Below are positions 34,950-43,830 of a stretch of DNA of 64,000 bases, one piece after another. The notes beneath the pieces are model-generated. The model saw nothing but the letters and a program-made list of their open reading frames with translations. It searched no databases and was not told the origin of the DNA. The stretch's first letter is position 1, and each line of letters opens with the position of its first letter. Position numbers and translations under genes: made by a program. The stretch comes from Streptomyces sp. NBC_01717 (GTDB taxonomy: Bacteria > Actinomycetota > Actinomycetes > Streptomycetales > Streptomycetaceae). The stretch is taken from the NCBI RefSeq assembly GCF_036248255.1, contig NZ_CP109178.1:6970001-7034000 (forward strand), written 5' to 3'.

Positions 34950-36530
34950 ATGGCACGCTTCAACGTCCGTACCACCAAGGCGAATACGGCTTCGCCCGTG
35001 AAATCGACCGGGCGCACCGCGCCCACCCGTCAGGGCGGTCGCGGATATCTCCGGGAAAACCGTTCCGAACTCTTTCTGCTTGCCGTGGCCAATTTCGTCT
35101 CGCAGCAGACCTTTTACGAGAATGCCGAGCAGCGCGACAGCCGATTCGCCACGCTGGTACGCATCCTTGCGGTGGGCGACCCCGACTGGACCGCCGGACT
35201 GCTGGGATGGCTGCGCCGCGACGGCGGGATGCGGACCGCGGCGATCGTCGGCGCCGCCGAGTACGTGAAGGCCCGGCTCGACGCGGGGGCCGAGGACGGG
35301 CCGTCCAACCGGCAGGTCGTCGACTCCGTCCTGCTGCGCGCCGACGAGCCCGGCGAGCTGCTGGGGTACTGGACCTCGCAGTACGGCCGTACCGTGCCCA
35401 AGCCCGTCAAGCGCGGGATCGCCGACGCCGTACGCCGCCTCTACAACGGCAAGTCGCTGCTGAAGTACGACACCGCGTCCAAGGGCTACCGCTTCGGCGA
35501 CATCCTGAACCTGGTGCATGCCGCGCCCGACCCGGAGAGGTCCTGGCAGGGCGAGCTGTTCCGCTATGCCCTCGACCGCCGGCATCACCCGGACGCGGCG
35601 GTTCCGCCCGCCTCGAACCGCACCCTCTCCGCCCACCGGGCGCTGATGGAGCTGCCGGTCGAGGAGCGGCGGGCCGTGATCACCGCGCCCGACGGGGCGG
35701 ACCGGCTGGCCGCGGCGGGCATGACCTGGGAGGCCCTCGCGGGCTGGCTGCAGGGACCGATGGACGCGGCGGCATGGGAGGCGGTCATTCCGTCGATGAG
35801 GGCGATGGCACTCGTCCGCAATCTGCGGAACTTCGACGAGGCGGGTGTCTCGGACGAGGTCGCCGCGCAGGTGGCGGCGAAGATCTCCGACCCGGGCGTG
35901 GTCGCTGCATCGCGGCAGTTCCCGTTCCGCTACCTCGCGGCGTACCGGCACGCTCCGTCGCTGCGCTGGGCGTACCCGCTGGAGCAGGCGCTCGGCCACT
36001 CCCTCGCGAACGTTCCGGCGCTGCGGGGGCGGACGCTGATCCTGGTCGACCGCTCGGGCTCGATGTGGTCGCCGCTCTCGGACCGGTCGCAGCTGAACCG
36101 GGCCGACGCCGCCGCGATCTTCGGTGCGGCGCTCGCGCTGCGGGCCACCGATGCCGATCTGGTGGAATTCGGTACGAACAGCGCACCGGTGACCTTTCGC
36201 AGGGGCGAGTCCGTGCTGAAGATCCTGGACCGGTTCGGTGATCTCGGTGGCACCAACACCGCGGAGGCGGTCCGCCGGCACTACCGCGGCCATGACCGGG
36301 TACTGATCGTCACGGACGAGCAGGCGTCGTTCACGTATCGCGGTGATGCCACCGAGGCCGTCCCGGCGAGTGTGCCCGTGTACACCTGGAATCTGGCCGG
36401 ATACCGGGTCGGGCACGCCCCGTCCGGAAGCGAGAACCGCCACACCTTCGGGGGTCTTTCGGACGCCGCATTCCGCATGGTGCCCCTGGTGGAGGCGGGG
36501 CGGGACGCCGACTGGCCCTGGAAACGCTGA
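34950..36530 (+). CDS. rsr: Ro60/Rsr homologue, TROVE-domain RNA-binding protein
   Basis: 526 residues. A basic N-terminus (ARFNVRTTKANTASPVKSTGRTAPTRQGGRGYLRE) leads into the helical-repeat TROVE ring (NFVSQQTFYENAEQRDSRFATLVR, then WTAGLLGWLRRDGGMRTAAIVGAAEYVKAR). A von Willebrand A-like domain follows, with the metal-site motif DRSGSMW at residue 367. Ro60 proteins bind Y RNAs on the outer ring surface and misfolded RNA in the channel; in Deinococcus, Rsr with Y RNA tethers PNPase. ATG 34950 is chosen over ATG 34929, which lies inside the hairpin loop. Three Y-RNA-like elements lie immediately upstream. Confidence 0.93.
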   Translation: MARFNVRTTKANTASPVKSTGRTAPTRQGGRGYLRENRSELFLLAVANFVSQQTFYENAEQRDSRFATLVRILAVGDPDWTAGLLGWLRRDGGMRTAAIVGAAEYVKARLDAGAEDGPSNRQVVDSVLLRADEPGELLGYWTSQYGRTVPKPVKRGIADAVRRLYNGKSLLKYDTASKGYRFGDILNLVHAAPDPERSWQGELFRYALDRRHHPDAAVPPASNRTLSAHRALMELPVEERRAVITAPDGADRLAAAGMTWEALAGWLQGPMDAAAWEAVIPSMRAMALVRNLRNFDEAGVSDEVAAQVAAKISDPGVVAASRQFPFRYLAAYRHAPSLRWAYPLEQALGHSLANVPALRGRTLILVDRSGSMWSPLSDRSQLNRADAAAIFGAALALRATDADLVEFGTNSAPVTFRRGESVLKILDRFGDLGGTNTAEAVRRHYRGHDRVLIVTDEQASFTYRGDATEAVPASVPVYTWNLAGYRVGHAPSGSENRHTFGGLSDAAFRMVPLVEAGRDADWPWKR

Positions 36531-36608
36531 TTACGAATACGGCATCAGTGGGCCCTCAGGAGCGGTCGGGCATGGCGTCGGGCGTCCCGGAGGCGCATAC
36601 TCAACGTA

Positions 36609-36839
36609 ATGAAACAGTCAGCCGGATCCCGGCGTCACCTGCCTTCCAGTCCCTTCAACCGCCCGGCCCAGGCGGCCCCACCGGTCGAATGCTTCGATGT
36701 GGGCGACAGGGTGTCGCATGACCAGTTCGGACTCGGTCGAGTCCTCGCTGTCGAGGGCGACAACGACGCAGTGCTCATCGACTTCTCGGGGCGACAGGGG
36801 AGGATCCTGAGCCCGTACTCCAAGCTGACCAAGCTCTGA
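36609..36839 (+). CDS. Small protein with a UvrD/PcrA C-terminal Tudor-like domain
   Basis: 76 residues. After a 25-residue basic lead, the segment VGDRVSHDQFGLGRVLAVEGDNDAVLIDFSGRQ matches the small beta-barrel at the C-terminus of UvrD/PcrA helicases (GDRVxHxxFGxGxV), which binds RNA polymerase or nucleic acid. No helicase domain is present. It lies 78 bases after rsr in the same direction and is followed by a strong hairpin, so cotranscription with rsr is possible but not shown. Confidence 0.75.
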   Translation: MKQSAGSRRHLPSSPFNRPAQAAPPVECFDVGDRVSHDQFGLGRVLAVEGDNDAVLIDFSGRQGRILSPYSKLTKL

Positions 36840-36879
36840 GAGGGACGACGAGCGTACGAAGCGTCCGTCCCGCACTCCC

Positions 36880-36917
36880 CTTCCGGGGCACCTGAGATCA
36901 AGCAGGTGCCCCGGAAG
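36880..36917. terminator. Bidirectional hairpin terminator
   Basis: A perfect 15-bp stem (36880-36894 with 36903-36917) with loop AGATCAAG. It serves the gene ending at 36839 and the TerD-family gene coming from the other side. Confidence 0.88.
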
Positions 36918-36959
36918 CCATTTCAGGTTGCGGGCTCCAGGAGCGCGCGCAGCGACCTT

Positions 36960-38153
36960 CTACAGCGCCTGTGCGGCGGGCTTGACCATGCCGCGGACCG
37001 TGCGCGACTTGACGAAGTCACCCATCGCCGTCATCTCCCACTCGCCGGAGAACTGCTTGATCAGCTTCGCCATCATCACGCCGGTCTGCGGTTCGGCGCC
37101 GGTCAGGTCGAAGCGGACCAGCTCCTCGCCGGACGTCGCGTCGATCAGCCGGCAGTAGGCCTTGGCGACCTCGGTGAACTTCTGGCCGGTGAACGAGTTG
37201 ACCGTGAAGACCAGCCCCGTCGCCTCCGGGGGGATCCGGCCCAAGTCCACGACGATCACCTCGTCGTCTCCCGCGCCCTCGCCCGTGAGGTTGTCGCCGG
37301 AGTGCTTGATCGCACCGTTCAGGATGGAGAGCTTGCCGAAGTAGCAGCTGTCCAGATGGTTCCGGTTGGGGCCGTAGGCGATCACCGAGGCGTCGAGGTC
37401 GATGTCCTTGCCACGGAACGCGGGTTCCCAGCCCAGCCCCATCTTGACCTGCGAGAGCAGCGGACGGCCGCCCTTGACCAGGGACACCGTCTGGTTCTTC
37501 TGGAGGTTGACCCGGCCCTTGTCGAGGTTGATCTTGCCGGAGCCGGCGGGCGCCGGAGCGGCGGCGGGCGGGGCCGCGGGAGCGGCGGTCCGCGGGTCCA
37601 CGGGGGCGGCGGCAGGCATCGGGGGTGCGACCGGGGCGGGCGGTGCGGCGGGCTCCTCGACCGAGACGCCGAAGTCCGTGGCGATGCCCGCCAGCCCGTT
37701 GGCGTACCCCTGGCCGACCGCTCGGGCCTTCCAGGCGCCGTTGCGCAGATAGACCTCGATGACCACGAGCGCCGTCTCGGCACCGAGACTGGGCGGGGTG
37801 AAGGTGGCGAGCACACTGCCGTCGTCCGCGTTGCGCACGGTGGCGGTGGGCTCGATGCCCTGGAATGTCTGCCCCGCCGCGTCCGGGCTCGCCGTGACGA
37901 CGATCTTCTCGATGCCGGGCGGCACCGCGGCGGTGTCCACCACGATCGCGTCCGGCGCCGTGCCGCCGCCGGAGCGGTAGGTCACGCCCGGGCCGGTGGG
38001 CTGGTTGTAGAAGATGAAGTCGTCGTCGGAACGCACCTTGCCGTCGGAGGTGAGCAGCAGGCCCGAGACGTCGAGCCGCACCGGGGCGGCGACGTCCACC
38101 GCCACGCGGGCGGTGGAGAGAGGGATGTTCGAGCCGGGGGTCATAGCGGTCAT
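36960..38153 (-). CDS. Double TerD-domain stress protein
   Basis: 397 residues with two TerD domains: residues 1-165 (GSNIPLSTARVAVDV, DFIFYNQPTGPGVTYRSGGG) and 215-397 ([61 protein letters not shown]). They are joined by a 45-residue Pro/Ala linker. The acidic DLDAS and [13 protein letters not shown] loops of the second domain are the calcium-binding sites of TerD proteins. The first domain lacks the exact loops and looks degenerate. The family is linked to tellurite resistance and general stress, often with phosphoribosyl-type biosynthesis genes that are absent here. Confidence 0.88.
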   Translation of the reverse strand: MTAMTPGSNIPLSTARVAVDVAAPVRLDVSGLLLTSDGKVRSDDDFIFYNQPTGPGVTYRSGGGTAPDAIVVDTAAVPPGIEKIVVTASPDAAGQTFQGIEPTATVRNADDGSVLATFTPPSLGAETALVVIEVYLRNGAWKARAVGQGYANGLAGIATDFGVSVEEPAAPPAPVAPPMPAAAPVDPRTAAPAAPPAAAPAPAGSGKINLDKGRVNLQKNQTVSLVKGGRPLLSQVKMGLGWEPAFRGKDIDLDASVIAYGPNRNHLDSCYFGKLSILNGAIKHSGDNLTGEGAGDDEVIVVDLGRIPPEATGLVFTVNSFTGQKFTEVAKAYCRLIDATSGEELVRFDLTGAEPQTGVMMAKLIKQFSGEWEMTAMGDFVKSRTVRGMVKPAAQAL

Positions 38154-38217
38154 GCCCGGGGTAACGAACGACCCGGCTTTGCCGTTCCCTTACCTTCGCG
38201 GGCTTGCTCCGTACAGA

Positions 38218-38451
38218 TCAGCGCCCGCCGCGTGCCCGGTTGCGGGGGTGGTCGCGGGCGGTGCGCTCGTTGCCGTGCTTGTACGCGCCCGTCCAGCGCG
38301 CCATGACGAGCTGGGCGTCGCCGGACACCACTTCGGCCAGGAACTTCTCCGCCCGGCTGCCGCGCAGGGTGCCTGCCGGGCGGCCGTGATGGGTGATCGT
38401 GACGCTCGCGTCGCCATATTGCTCGTACTGGAATCCGGAAGGCTTCGGCAT
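38218..38451 (-). CDS. Small conserved Streptomyces protein, 77 residues
   Basis: MPKPSGFQYEQYGDASVTITHHGR, then GTLRGSRAEKFLAEVVSGDAQLVMARWTGAYKHGNERTA and a basic tail. No membrane segment. I know it only as a recurring uncharacterised streptomycete protein; the composition suggests a small soluble fold with a positively charged C-terminus. It lies between the TerD gene and udh, all leftward. Confidence 0.7.
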   Translation of the reverse strand: MPKPSGFQYEQYGDASVTITHHGRPAGTLRGSRAEKFLAEVVSGDAQLVMARWTGAYKHGNERTARDHPRNRARGGR

Positions 38452-38500
38452 GGCCGTATGGTGCCCGCTCGCCCCGGATGCCGTCGCGCGAATTTTCGGA

Positions 38501-39310
38501 CTAGTACGGCCAGATCGGCGGATGGGTGACGAAGTGGCCGCCGAGGTGGGCGTGGTCCGGGTTGGCCGGGTCGAGTTCGCCCTGTTCCGCGACGAGCTTC
38601 TCCGCGTACTGCTCGGAGTCGTCCTGCGGCTCGTACCCGAGCGACCGGGCCGTGGTCAGATCCCACCACAGGCGGGTGTTGTCGGAGGAGCCGTAGACCA
38701 CCGTGTGCCCGACCTCGTCGGCGGTGAGTGCCGCGTGGAAGAGCCGGGCGCCGTCACCGGGGCTCATCCAGACCGACAGCATCCGTACGGACGTCGGTTC
38801 CATGAAGCAGGAGCCGATGCGCACGGAGACGGTCTCCAGGGCGTGCTTGTCCCAGTAGAGCTGGGCGAGATCCTCGCCGAACGACTTGGACAGGCCGTAG
38901 AAGGTGTCGGGGCGGCGCGGAGTGTCGATCGGGATCAGCGGGTCGCCGGGGAGCGGGCGGGGGGTGTGGCCGATGGCGTGGTTGGAGGAGGCGAACACGA
39001 TGCGCCGGACGCCTTCCTCGCGCGCGGCCTCGTACAGGTTGTACGTCCCCTCGATGTTGGCCCGCAGGATCTTGTCGAAGGAGGCTTCCAGTGAGATGCC
39101 CGCGAGGTGGATGATCGCGTCGACGCCGCGCACGGCCTCACGCAGCGCCTCCTTGTCGCCGAGGTCGGCCGTGATCGCCTCCGGCTCGCCCTCGATGGGG
39201 GTGACGTCGAAGAGGCGGAGTTCGTAGCCGTACGCGGGCAGCAGGCCCCGCATCAGGGTGCCGAGGCCGCCGGCGGCGCCGGTGAGCAGGACGGTGCGGG
39301 GAGCGGGCAT
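38501..39310 (-). CDS. udh: NAD-dependent uronate dehydrogenase (short-chain epimerase/dehydratase fold)
   Basis: 269 residues. N-terminal Rossmann motif LLTGAAGGLGTLMR, catalytic Tyr and Lys in DTFYGLSKSFGEDLA, the Ser block FASSNHAIGHTPR, and a C-terminal RSLGYEPQDDSEQYAEKL characteristic of uronate dehydrogenase. These enzymes oxidise D-galacturonate or D-glucuronate to the aldarolactone. GAGGAG precedes the ATG at 39310. It is divergent from kdgD, which acts later in the same pathway. Confidence 0.82.
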   Translation of the reverse strand: MPAPRTVLLTGAAGGLGTLMRGLLPAYGYELRLFDVTPIEGEPEAITADLGDKEALREAVRGVDAIIHLAGISLEASFDKILRANIEGTYNLYEAAREEGVRRIVFASSNHAIGHTPRPLPGDPLIPIDTPRRPDTFYGLSKSFGEDLAQLYWDKHALETVSVRIGSCFMEPTSVRMLSVWMSPGDGARLFHAALTADEVGHTVVYGSSDNTRLWWDLTTARSLGYEPQDDSEQYAEKLVAEQGELDPANPDHAHLGGHFVTHPPIWPY

Positions 39311-39573
39311 TCGCTGATCTCCTCGGTACATACGCGCGACACATCAAATCCATGGACGACATTCACATGCATGGACAAACTAAGAAGTGAGGGCGTGGCG
39401 CGTCAAGTGGTACGACCCTCCTGTGCGGGGGCGTCGGCTCTCGCCTCGACTCCGCCTCCGTGTCGCGAGTTCTCGTCTTGACCTGCCCCGCGTGGCTGCC
39501 TTAACTTGGTGGCGTTCATGAATATGGACGCCGATCAGAATTGTGCACGCCTGAATCCGCTCAGGGAGCGCCC

Positions 39574-40551
39574 GTGACCTCAGCCCCCCTTGCCGCCCGA
39601 CTCACCCATGTCGCCGGGCCGCTCTTCTTCCCCGTCACCGCCTACGGGCCGGACGGCGGTGTCGATCTCGATGCCTTCCGCGCGCATGTGCGCGCCGGCA
39701 TCGATGGCGGTGCGGCCGCCGTCTTCGCCTGCTGCGGCACGGGCGAGTTCCACGCGCTGACGCCGGAGGAGTTCCGTCTCGTCGTCGCCGCGGCGGTCGA
39801 GGAGACCGCCGGGGAGGTGCCCGTCGTCGCGGGCGCCGGGTACGGCACGGCCCTCGCGATCCAGTACGCGAAGCTCGCCGAGGAAGCGGGCGCGGACGGG
39901 CTCCTCGCCATGCCGCCGTACCTGGTCTTCGCCGACCAGGAAGGGCTGCTCGCCCACTACACGGCGCTGGCCGCGGCCACCTCTCTGGAGACGATCGTCT
40001 ACCAGCGTGACAACGCCGTCTTCACCCCGGAGACCGTCGTCGCCCTGGCCCGGACGCCAGGGGTCATCGGTCTCAAGGACGGCTACGGCGACCTCGATCT
40101 GATGCAGCGCATCGTCAGTGCCGTCCGTACCGAGCTGCCCGGTCAGGACTTCCTGTACTTCAACGGGCTGCCCACCGCCGAACTCACCGGGCTCGCCTAC
40201 CGTGGCATCGGCGTCACGCTCTACTCCTCCGCCGTGTTCGCCTTCGCGCCGGACATCGCCCTCGCCTTCCACCGGGCCCTGGACTCCGGTGACGACGAGT
40301 TCGCCAACGCACTGCTCGACCACTTCTACCGGCCGCTCGTCGAGCTGCGTGCCAAGGGCCGCGGCTACGCCGTCTCGCTGGTCAAGGCCGCCGTCCGGCT
40401 GGAGGGCCACGCGGTCGGCGAGGTCCGCACGCCGCTCACCGAGCCGCCCGCCGCGCACATCGAGGAGCTGGCCGGGATCATCGAGCGCGGCCGCGCCGTG
40501 CTGGAGAAGTACGGACAGGCCAGGACCGCGCCCGAGAAGCCCGCAGCATGA
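39574..40551 (+). CDS. kdgD: 5-dehydro-4-deoxyglucarate dehydratase
   Basis: Converts 5-dehydro-4-deoxyglucarate to alpha-ketoglutarate semialdehyde with loss of CO2 and water. A 325-residue DapA-superfamily barrel. KdgD blocks are LFFPVTAYGPDGGVDLDAF, ACCGTGEFHALTPEEF, VYQRDNAVFTPETV and the Schiff-base Lys in VIGLKDGYGDLDLMQRIV. The GTG start at 39574 has AGGGAG just upstream. The stop overlaps the next gene (ATGA). It links galactarate/glucarate breakdown to the semialdehyde dehydrogenase at the window's right edge. Confidence 0.92.
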   Translation: MTSAPLAARLTHVAGPLFFPVTAYGPDGGVDLDAFRAHVRAGIDGGAAAVFACCGTGEFHALTPEEFRLVVAAAVEETAGEVPVVAGAGYGTALAIQYAKLAEEAGADGLLAMPPYLVFADQEGLLAHYTALAAATSLETIVYQRDNAVFTPETVVALARTPGVIGLKDGYGDLDLMQRIVSAVRTELPGQDFLYFNGLPTAELTGLAYRGIGVTLYSSAVFAFAPDIALAFHRALDSGDDEFANALLDHFYRPLVELRAKGRGYAVSLVKAAVRLEGHAVGEVRTPLTEPPAAHIEELAGIIERGRAVLEKYGQARTAPEKPAA

Positions 40552-41729
40552 AGGCCTCCGCCTTCCTGTACCCGTGGGACATCGTCGGGGACCCGGACGC
40601 CGCCGCCCGTGTCGCGGACCTCGGCGTCGGGCAGGTGACGCTCGCCTCCGCGTACCACTCGACCCGGGCGCTGACCCCGCGTCATCCCGGCCGCCGGATC
40701 GTCACCGCCGAACACGCCGCGGTGCTGTACCCGGCGGACGCCGGTCGGTGGGCGGGGCGCGAACTGCGTCCGTACGCGCAGTCCTGGGTGGCCTCGGACG
40801 ATCCGTACGCCGAGGCCGCGCAGGCGCTGACGGATGCCGGTCTGGAGGTGCACAGCTGGGTGGTGCTCGCGCACAACTCCCGTCTGGGCGCCGACCATCC
40901 GGACACCTCGGTGGTCAACGCGTACGGCGACCGCTACCCGTGGGCGCCCTGCATCGCACAGCCCGCGGTCCGCGCGTACCTGGTGGAGCTGGCGGGCGAG
41001 GCGGCGGTGCGCGGCGGTACGCGCGGCACCGAGCTGGAGTCCTGCGGCTGGTACGGCTTCGCGCATCTGCACGCCCACGACAAGATCGCGGGCGTCGGCC
41101 TCGGGGACGCGGCCCAGTACCTGATGTCGCTCTGCTTCTGCCCCCACTGCCGGGCCGGATACGGCGAACACGGCGTGGACGCGGATGAGTTGAGCCGGGC
41201 CGTGTGCGCGGCCCTGGAACCGGTCTGGGCAGGGTCCGGTTCCTCGGAGGCCGGCTGGTCCGGCGTCGAGAAGCTACTCGGCGCCGATCTCGCCGCCGCC
41301 ACCCTGGAGTTCCGCGGCCAGGTCGCCCGCACGCTCCAGGAGTCCGCGGTCGCCGCTGTGCGGGCGGCGGCCGCGGAGAACTTCCAGGTGCTGCTGCACG
41401 CCGACCCCGCCACGTACCGCTCCGGTGCGAACGTGGGCGTCGACCCGCAGCACATCCTCTCCGTGGCCGACGGGGTGGTGCTGCCCTGCACCGGCGGTGA
41501 CGCGGCGCGCGAGACGGTCCTCGGACCGTTCACCGACCGGTCCGACCGGGTGATCGCCGCCAACTTCACCGTGGTCGGTGGCATGGGCGGCAGCCCCGCC
41601 ACGCTGGAGCGCGACGCCGCGCACGCGGCCTCGCTCGGCGCGAACCAACTGCGCCTGTATCACGCCGGGCTGGCTTCCGGCCCGGACCTGAGGACCGTCG
41701 CCGAAGCGCTGTCACGCCTCGGACGATGA
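40548..41729 (+). CDS. Uncharacterised barrel-like protein coupled to kdgD
   Basis: 393 residues, soluble. Starts MKASAFLYPWDIVGDPDAAARVADLGVGQVTLASAYHSTRALTPRHPGRR, then has LCFCPHCRAGYGEHGVD, a CxxC pair that may bind metal, and repeated beta-alpha units ending LYHAGLASGPDLRTVAEAL. The pattern suggests a TIM barrel of the glycoside-hydrolase-like kind (compare hypothetical GHL families). Four-base overlap with kdgD implies a role in acid-sugar or pectin catabolism. The product is unknown; its last 18 bases overlap the converging MFS gene. Confidence 0.7.
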   Translation: MKASAFLYPWDIVGDPDAAARVADLGVGQVTLASAYHSTRALTPRHPGRRIVTAEHAAVLYPADAGRWAGRELRPYAQSWVASDDPYAEAAQALTDAGLEVHSWVVLAHNSRLGADHPDTSVVNAYGDRYPWAPCIAQPAVRAYLVELAGEAAVRGGTRGTELESCGWYGFAHLHAHDKIAGVGLGDAAQYLMSLCFCPHCRAGYGEHGVDADELSRAVCAALEPVWAGSGSSEAGWSGVEKLLGADLAAATLEFRGQVARTLQESAVAAVRAAAAENFQVLLHADPATYRSGANVGVDPQHILSVADGVVLPCTGGDAARETVLGPFTDRSDRVIAANFTVVGGMGGSPATLERDAAHAASLGANQLRLYHAGLASGPDLRTVAEALSRLGR

Positions 41730-42944
41730 CGGAACCGGATCGGTGGGGACGGCCGACGGCCGTCCCCACCGATCCGTGATCAGCAGGGCCGCGGTCAGCA
41801 GCCCCGCCGCACCGATCAGCGGCAGCAGCACCCTGATGTCCAGCACCGCGATCAGCCCCGCGCCGAGCGCCAGCGCCACCGCGTTCGGCACCATCATCAG
41901 CGAGTTGGCGGTCGCTGTCGTACGGCCCAGCACGGCGTCCGGTGTCTCGCGCTGCAGCGCCGTCATCGCGGCGATCAGCACACACGGCAGACCCGCCCCG
42001 ATCGCGGCGCTCGCAACCAGGGCCACCGCGTCGTACGGCAGCGCCCGCACCCCGACCGCCGCCGCGAACAGCGCGATCCCGGCCGCGCTGAACACCCGCT
42101 CGGGCAGCCGCCGCAGCAACGGACCGGCCAGCAGCCCGATCGCGATGGACCCGGCGCCCTGCGCCGCGTACAGCACACCCGCGTACGTGGGGGAGTGCCC
42201 GAGCCCGTCGTCCACGAGGGCGTAGACCGCCGCCCCGCTGAGCCCGGCACAGAGCATCGTCGCCGAACCCGCCAGCACCAGTGGCCGCAGCGCCGGCGAG
42301 CGCCACACCTGCCGGATCCCCGCGGCCAGTTCGCCACGCCGGTCCGTGCGGACGGGCCGGGCCGGCTCGCTCACCCGCAGCAGCGCGCAGACCCCCGCGG
42401 CCAGCGCGAACGACGCCGCGTCGAGCAGCGCCACGGCGCCGCCCCCGAACCGGGCGTACAAGCCGGCGCCGGTCAGCGGCGCGAGGAGCTTCATGCCCTC
42501 GGCCGCGATCATCCGGAGTCCGTTGAAGTCGCCGAGCAGCCGGACGTCCACGGTGTGCGCGACGAGCGCCGTCTCGGCCGCGTCCATCACGACGCCACTC
42601 ACCCCGTAGAGCACGAGGACGGCGAAGAGGATCCAGATCCGTTCCGCCGAATCGACCGCGAGCAGCACGGTGAGCAGCCCCGCCATGGTGAGGTTCGCCC
42701 GGATCAGCAGCGGTTTGCGGCGCACCCGGTCGGCGAGCGTGCCGAGCGCGGGCCCGATCAGCGACGGAAGCCACATGGCGAACACGGCAAGCGCCGCCAG
42801 ACTGTCCGACCCGGTCAGGGACTTGACCCAGATCCCCGCCGTGAGCCACATCGCGGACGTCCCGAACCCCGTGATGACGACCGCCGCCAGATACAGCCCG
42901 GCGTTGCGGTCTCGCAGCACCCTGCCCGCCGCCGACCCTGCCAC
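41712..42944 (-). CDS. Major facilitator superfamily transporter (enterobactin-exporter-like)
   Basis: 410 residues, about twelve membrane segments. The loop 2-3 motif reads GTLADRVRRKPLLIRANL, and the family style (WLPSLIGPALGTLADRV, VMDAAETALVAHTVD) resembles MFS_3/enterobactin exporters. The GTG at 42944 has GGGAGG four bases upstream; the frame is open 25 codons further. A drug or siderophore exporter is more likely than a sugar importer, so it may be unrelated to the neighbouring catabolic genes. Confidence 0.83.
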   Translation of the reverse strand: MAGSAAGRVLRDRNAGLYLAAVVITGFGTSAMWLTAGIWVKSLTGSDSLAALAVFAMWLPSLIGPALGTLADRVRRKPLLIRANLTMAGLLTVLLAVDSAERIWILFAVLVLYGVSGVVMDAAETALVAHTVDVRLLGDFNGLRMIAAEGMKLLAPLTGAGLYARFGGGAVALLDAASFALAAGVCALLRVSEPARPVRTDRRGELAAGIRQVWRSPALRPLVLAGSATMLCAGLSGAAVYALVDDGLGHSPTYAGVLYAAQGAGSIAIGLLAGPLLRRLPERVFSAAGIALFAAAVGVRALPYDAVALVASAAIGAGLPCVLIAAMTALQRETPDAVLGRTTATANSLMMVPNAVALALGAGLIAVLDIRVLLPLIGAAGLLTAALLITDRWGRPSAVPTDPVPSSSEA

Positions 42945-43119
42945 AGCGCCTCCCGAACCCTGATGACCCGCACGTGTGTTGTGGGACTCATGCTGGCGAC
43001 TGAGGACGTATCCGGACATCGGGCAGATGCCTTACATCGAGTTGCCGGAAGTTCTTTCGTCAGAAGCGTTGACGAAACATTTGCACCGGCTCTAGCTTCA
43101 ACGCGTCGTACTTCGTACG

Positions 43120-43129
43120 TCATATATGA
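43120..43129. promoter_or_regulatory. Probable GntR operator
   Basis: A perfect palindrome TCATATATGA inside CGTC-N8-GACG, unusually AT-rich for this genome, 41 bases before the GntR start. Three imperfect CGATACG/CGAGATG units follow at 43133-43160. Confidence 0.55.
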
Positions 43130-43170
43130 GACGCGATACGCGATACGCGAGATGCGAGAGCCCTTCACTC

Positions 43171-43830
43171 ATGACCTTTGCGCCCACCCCGATTCCGTCC
43201 CGCACCCAGTACGTGCTGGAGGCGATCAAGCACGCGATCCTCACGGCGCAGCTGAGACCGGGGCAGGCCCTCGTCGAGACCGAACTCGCCGCACAGTTCG
43301 GGGTCTCCAAAACCCCGGTGCGTGAGGCACTCAAGACCCTTGCCGGTACCGGACTCGTCGTGATGAGCCAGTACAAGGGCGTCACCGTGCGGCTGGTCGA
43401 CGCGGCGATGGCCCGTGAGGTGTACGACGTACGGCTGCTCCTCGAGCCGGAGGCGCTGCGCCGCTCCATCACCCGCAGGGCCTCGCTCGACGCGGCCCAG
43501 GAAGCCCTGGAGCGGGCCGACTCGGCCGGTGACAAGGCCGACCGGTCGCTCGCCAACCGGGACTTCCACCGGGCGCTGTACCTGCCCTGCGGCAACCCGT
43601 TGCTGGCCCGGATGCTCGACGAGGTCCGCGACCAGGCCGCACTCGTGTCGACGGTCGCCTGGGCGACCATCCCGTCCTGGGAGCGGGAGGCGGCCGAGCA
43701 CCGGGAGATCCTGCGGCTCGCGCTCGCCGACGACGCTGACGCCGCGGCCGGCGCCCTGCACGACCACATCGCGTCGTTCGTCCGCCGCGCCTTCCCCGAG
43801 GGAGCACAGACCGAGGAGGGCGGGGCATGA
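43171..43830 (+). CDS. GntR (FadR/FCD subfamily) transcriptional regulator
   Basis: 219 residues. Winged helix VETELAAQFGVSKTPVREALKTLAGTGLV at about residues 35-65. The all-helical FCD domain contains EVYDVRLLLEPEALR, DFHRALYLPCGN and the metal-site HREILRLALADDADAAAGALHDH. Such regulators often sense sugar acids or other carboxylates. Start is the ATG at 43171, downstream of the palindrome. It overlaps the next gene by four bases, so it is the first gene of the catabolic operon it probably represses. Confidence 0.92.
   Translation: MTFAPTPIPSRTQYVLEAIKHAILTAQLRPGQALVETELAAQFGVSKTPVREALKTLAGTGLVVMSQYKGVTVRLVDAAMAREVYDVRLLLEPEALRRSITRRASLDAAQEALERADSAGDKADRSLANRDFHRALYLPCGNPLLARMLDEVRDQAALVSTVAWATIPSWEREAAEHREILRLALADDADAAAGALHDHIASFVRRAFPEGAQTEEGGA

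Noticed and set aside
39349..39529. Repeated CATGGAC/ATGGAC words between udh and kdgD as an operator array
   Set aside because: Three short matches at irregular spacing (19 and about 154 bases) with no clear symmetry beyond TCCATGGA. Too weak to call a regulator site.
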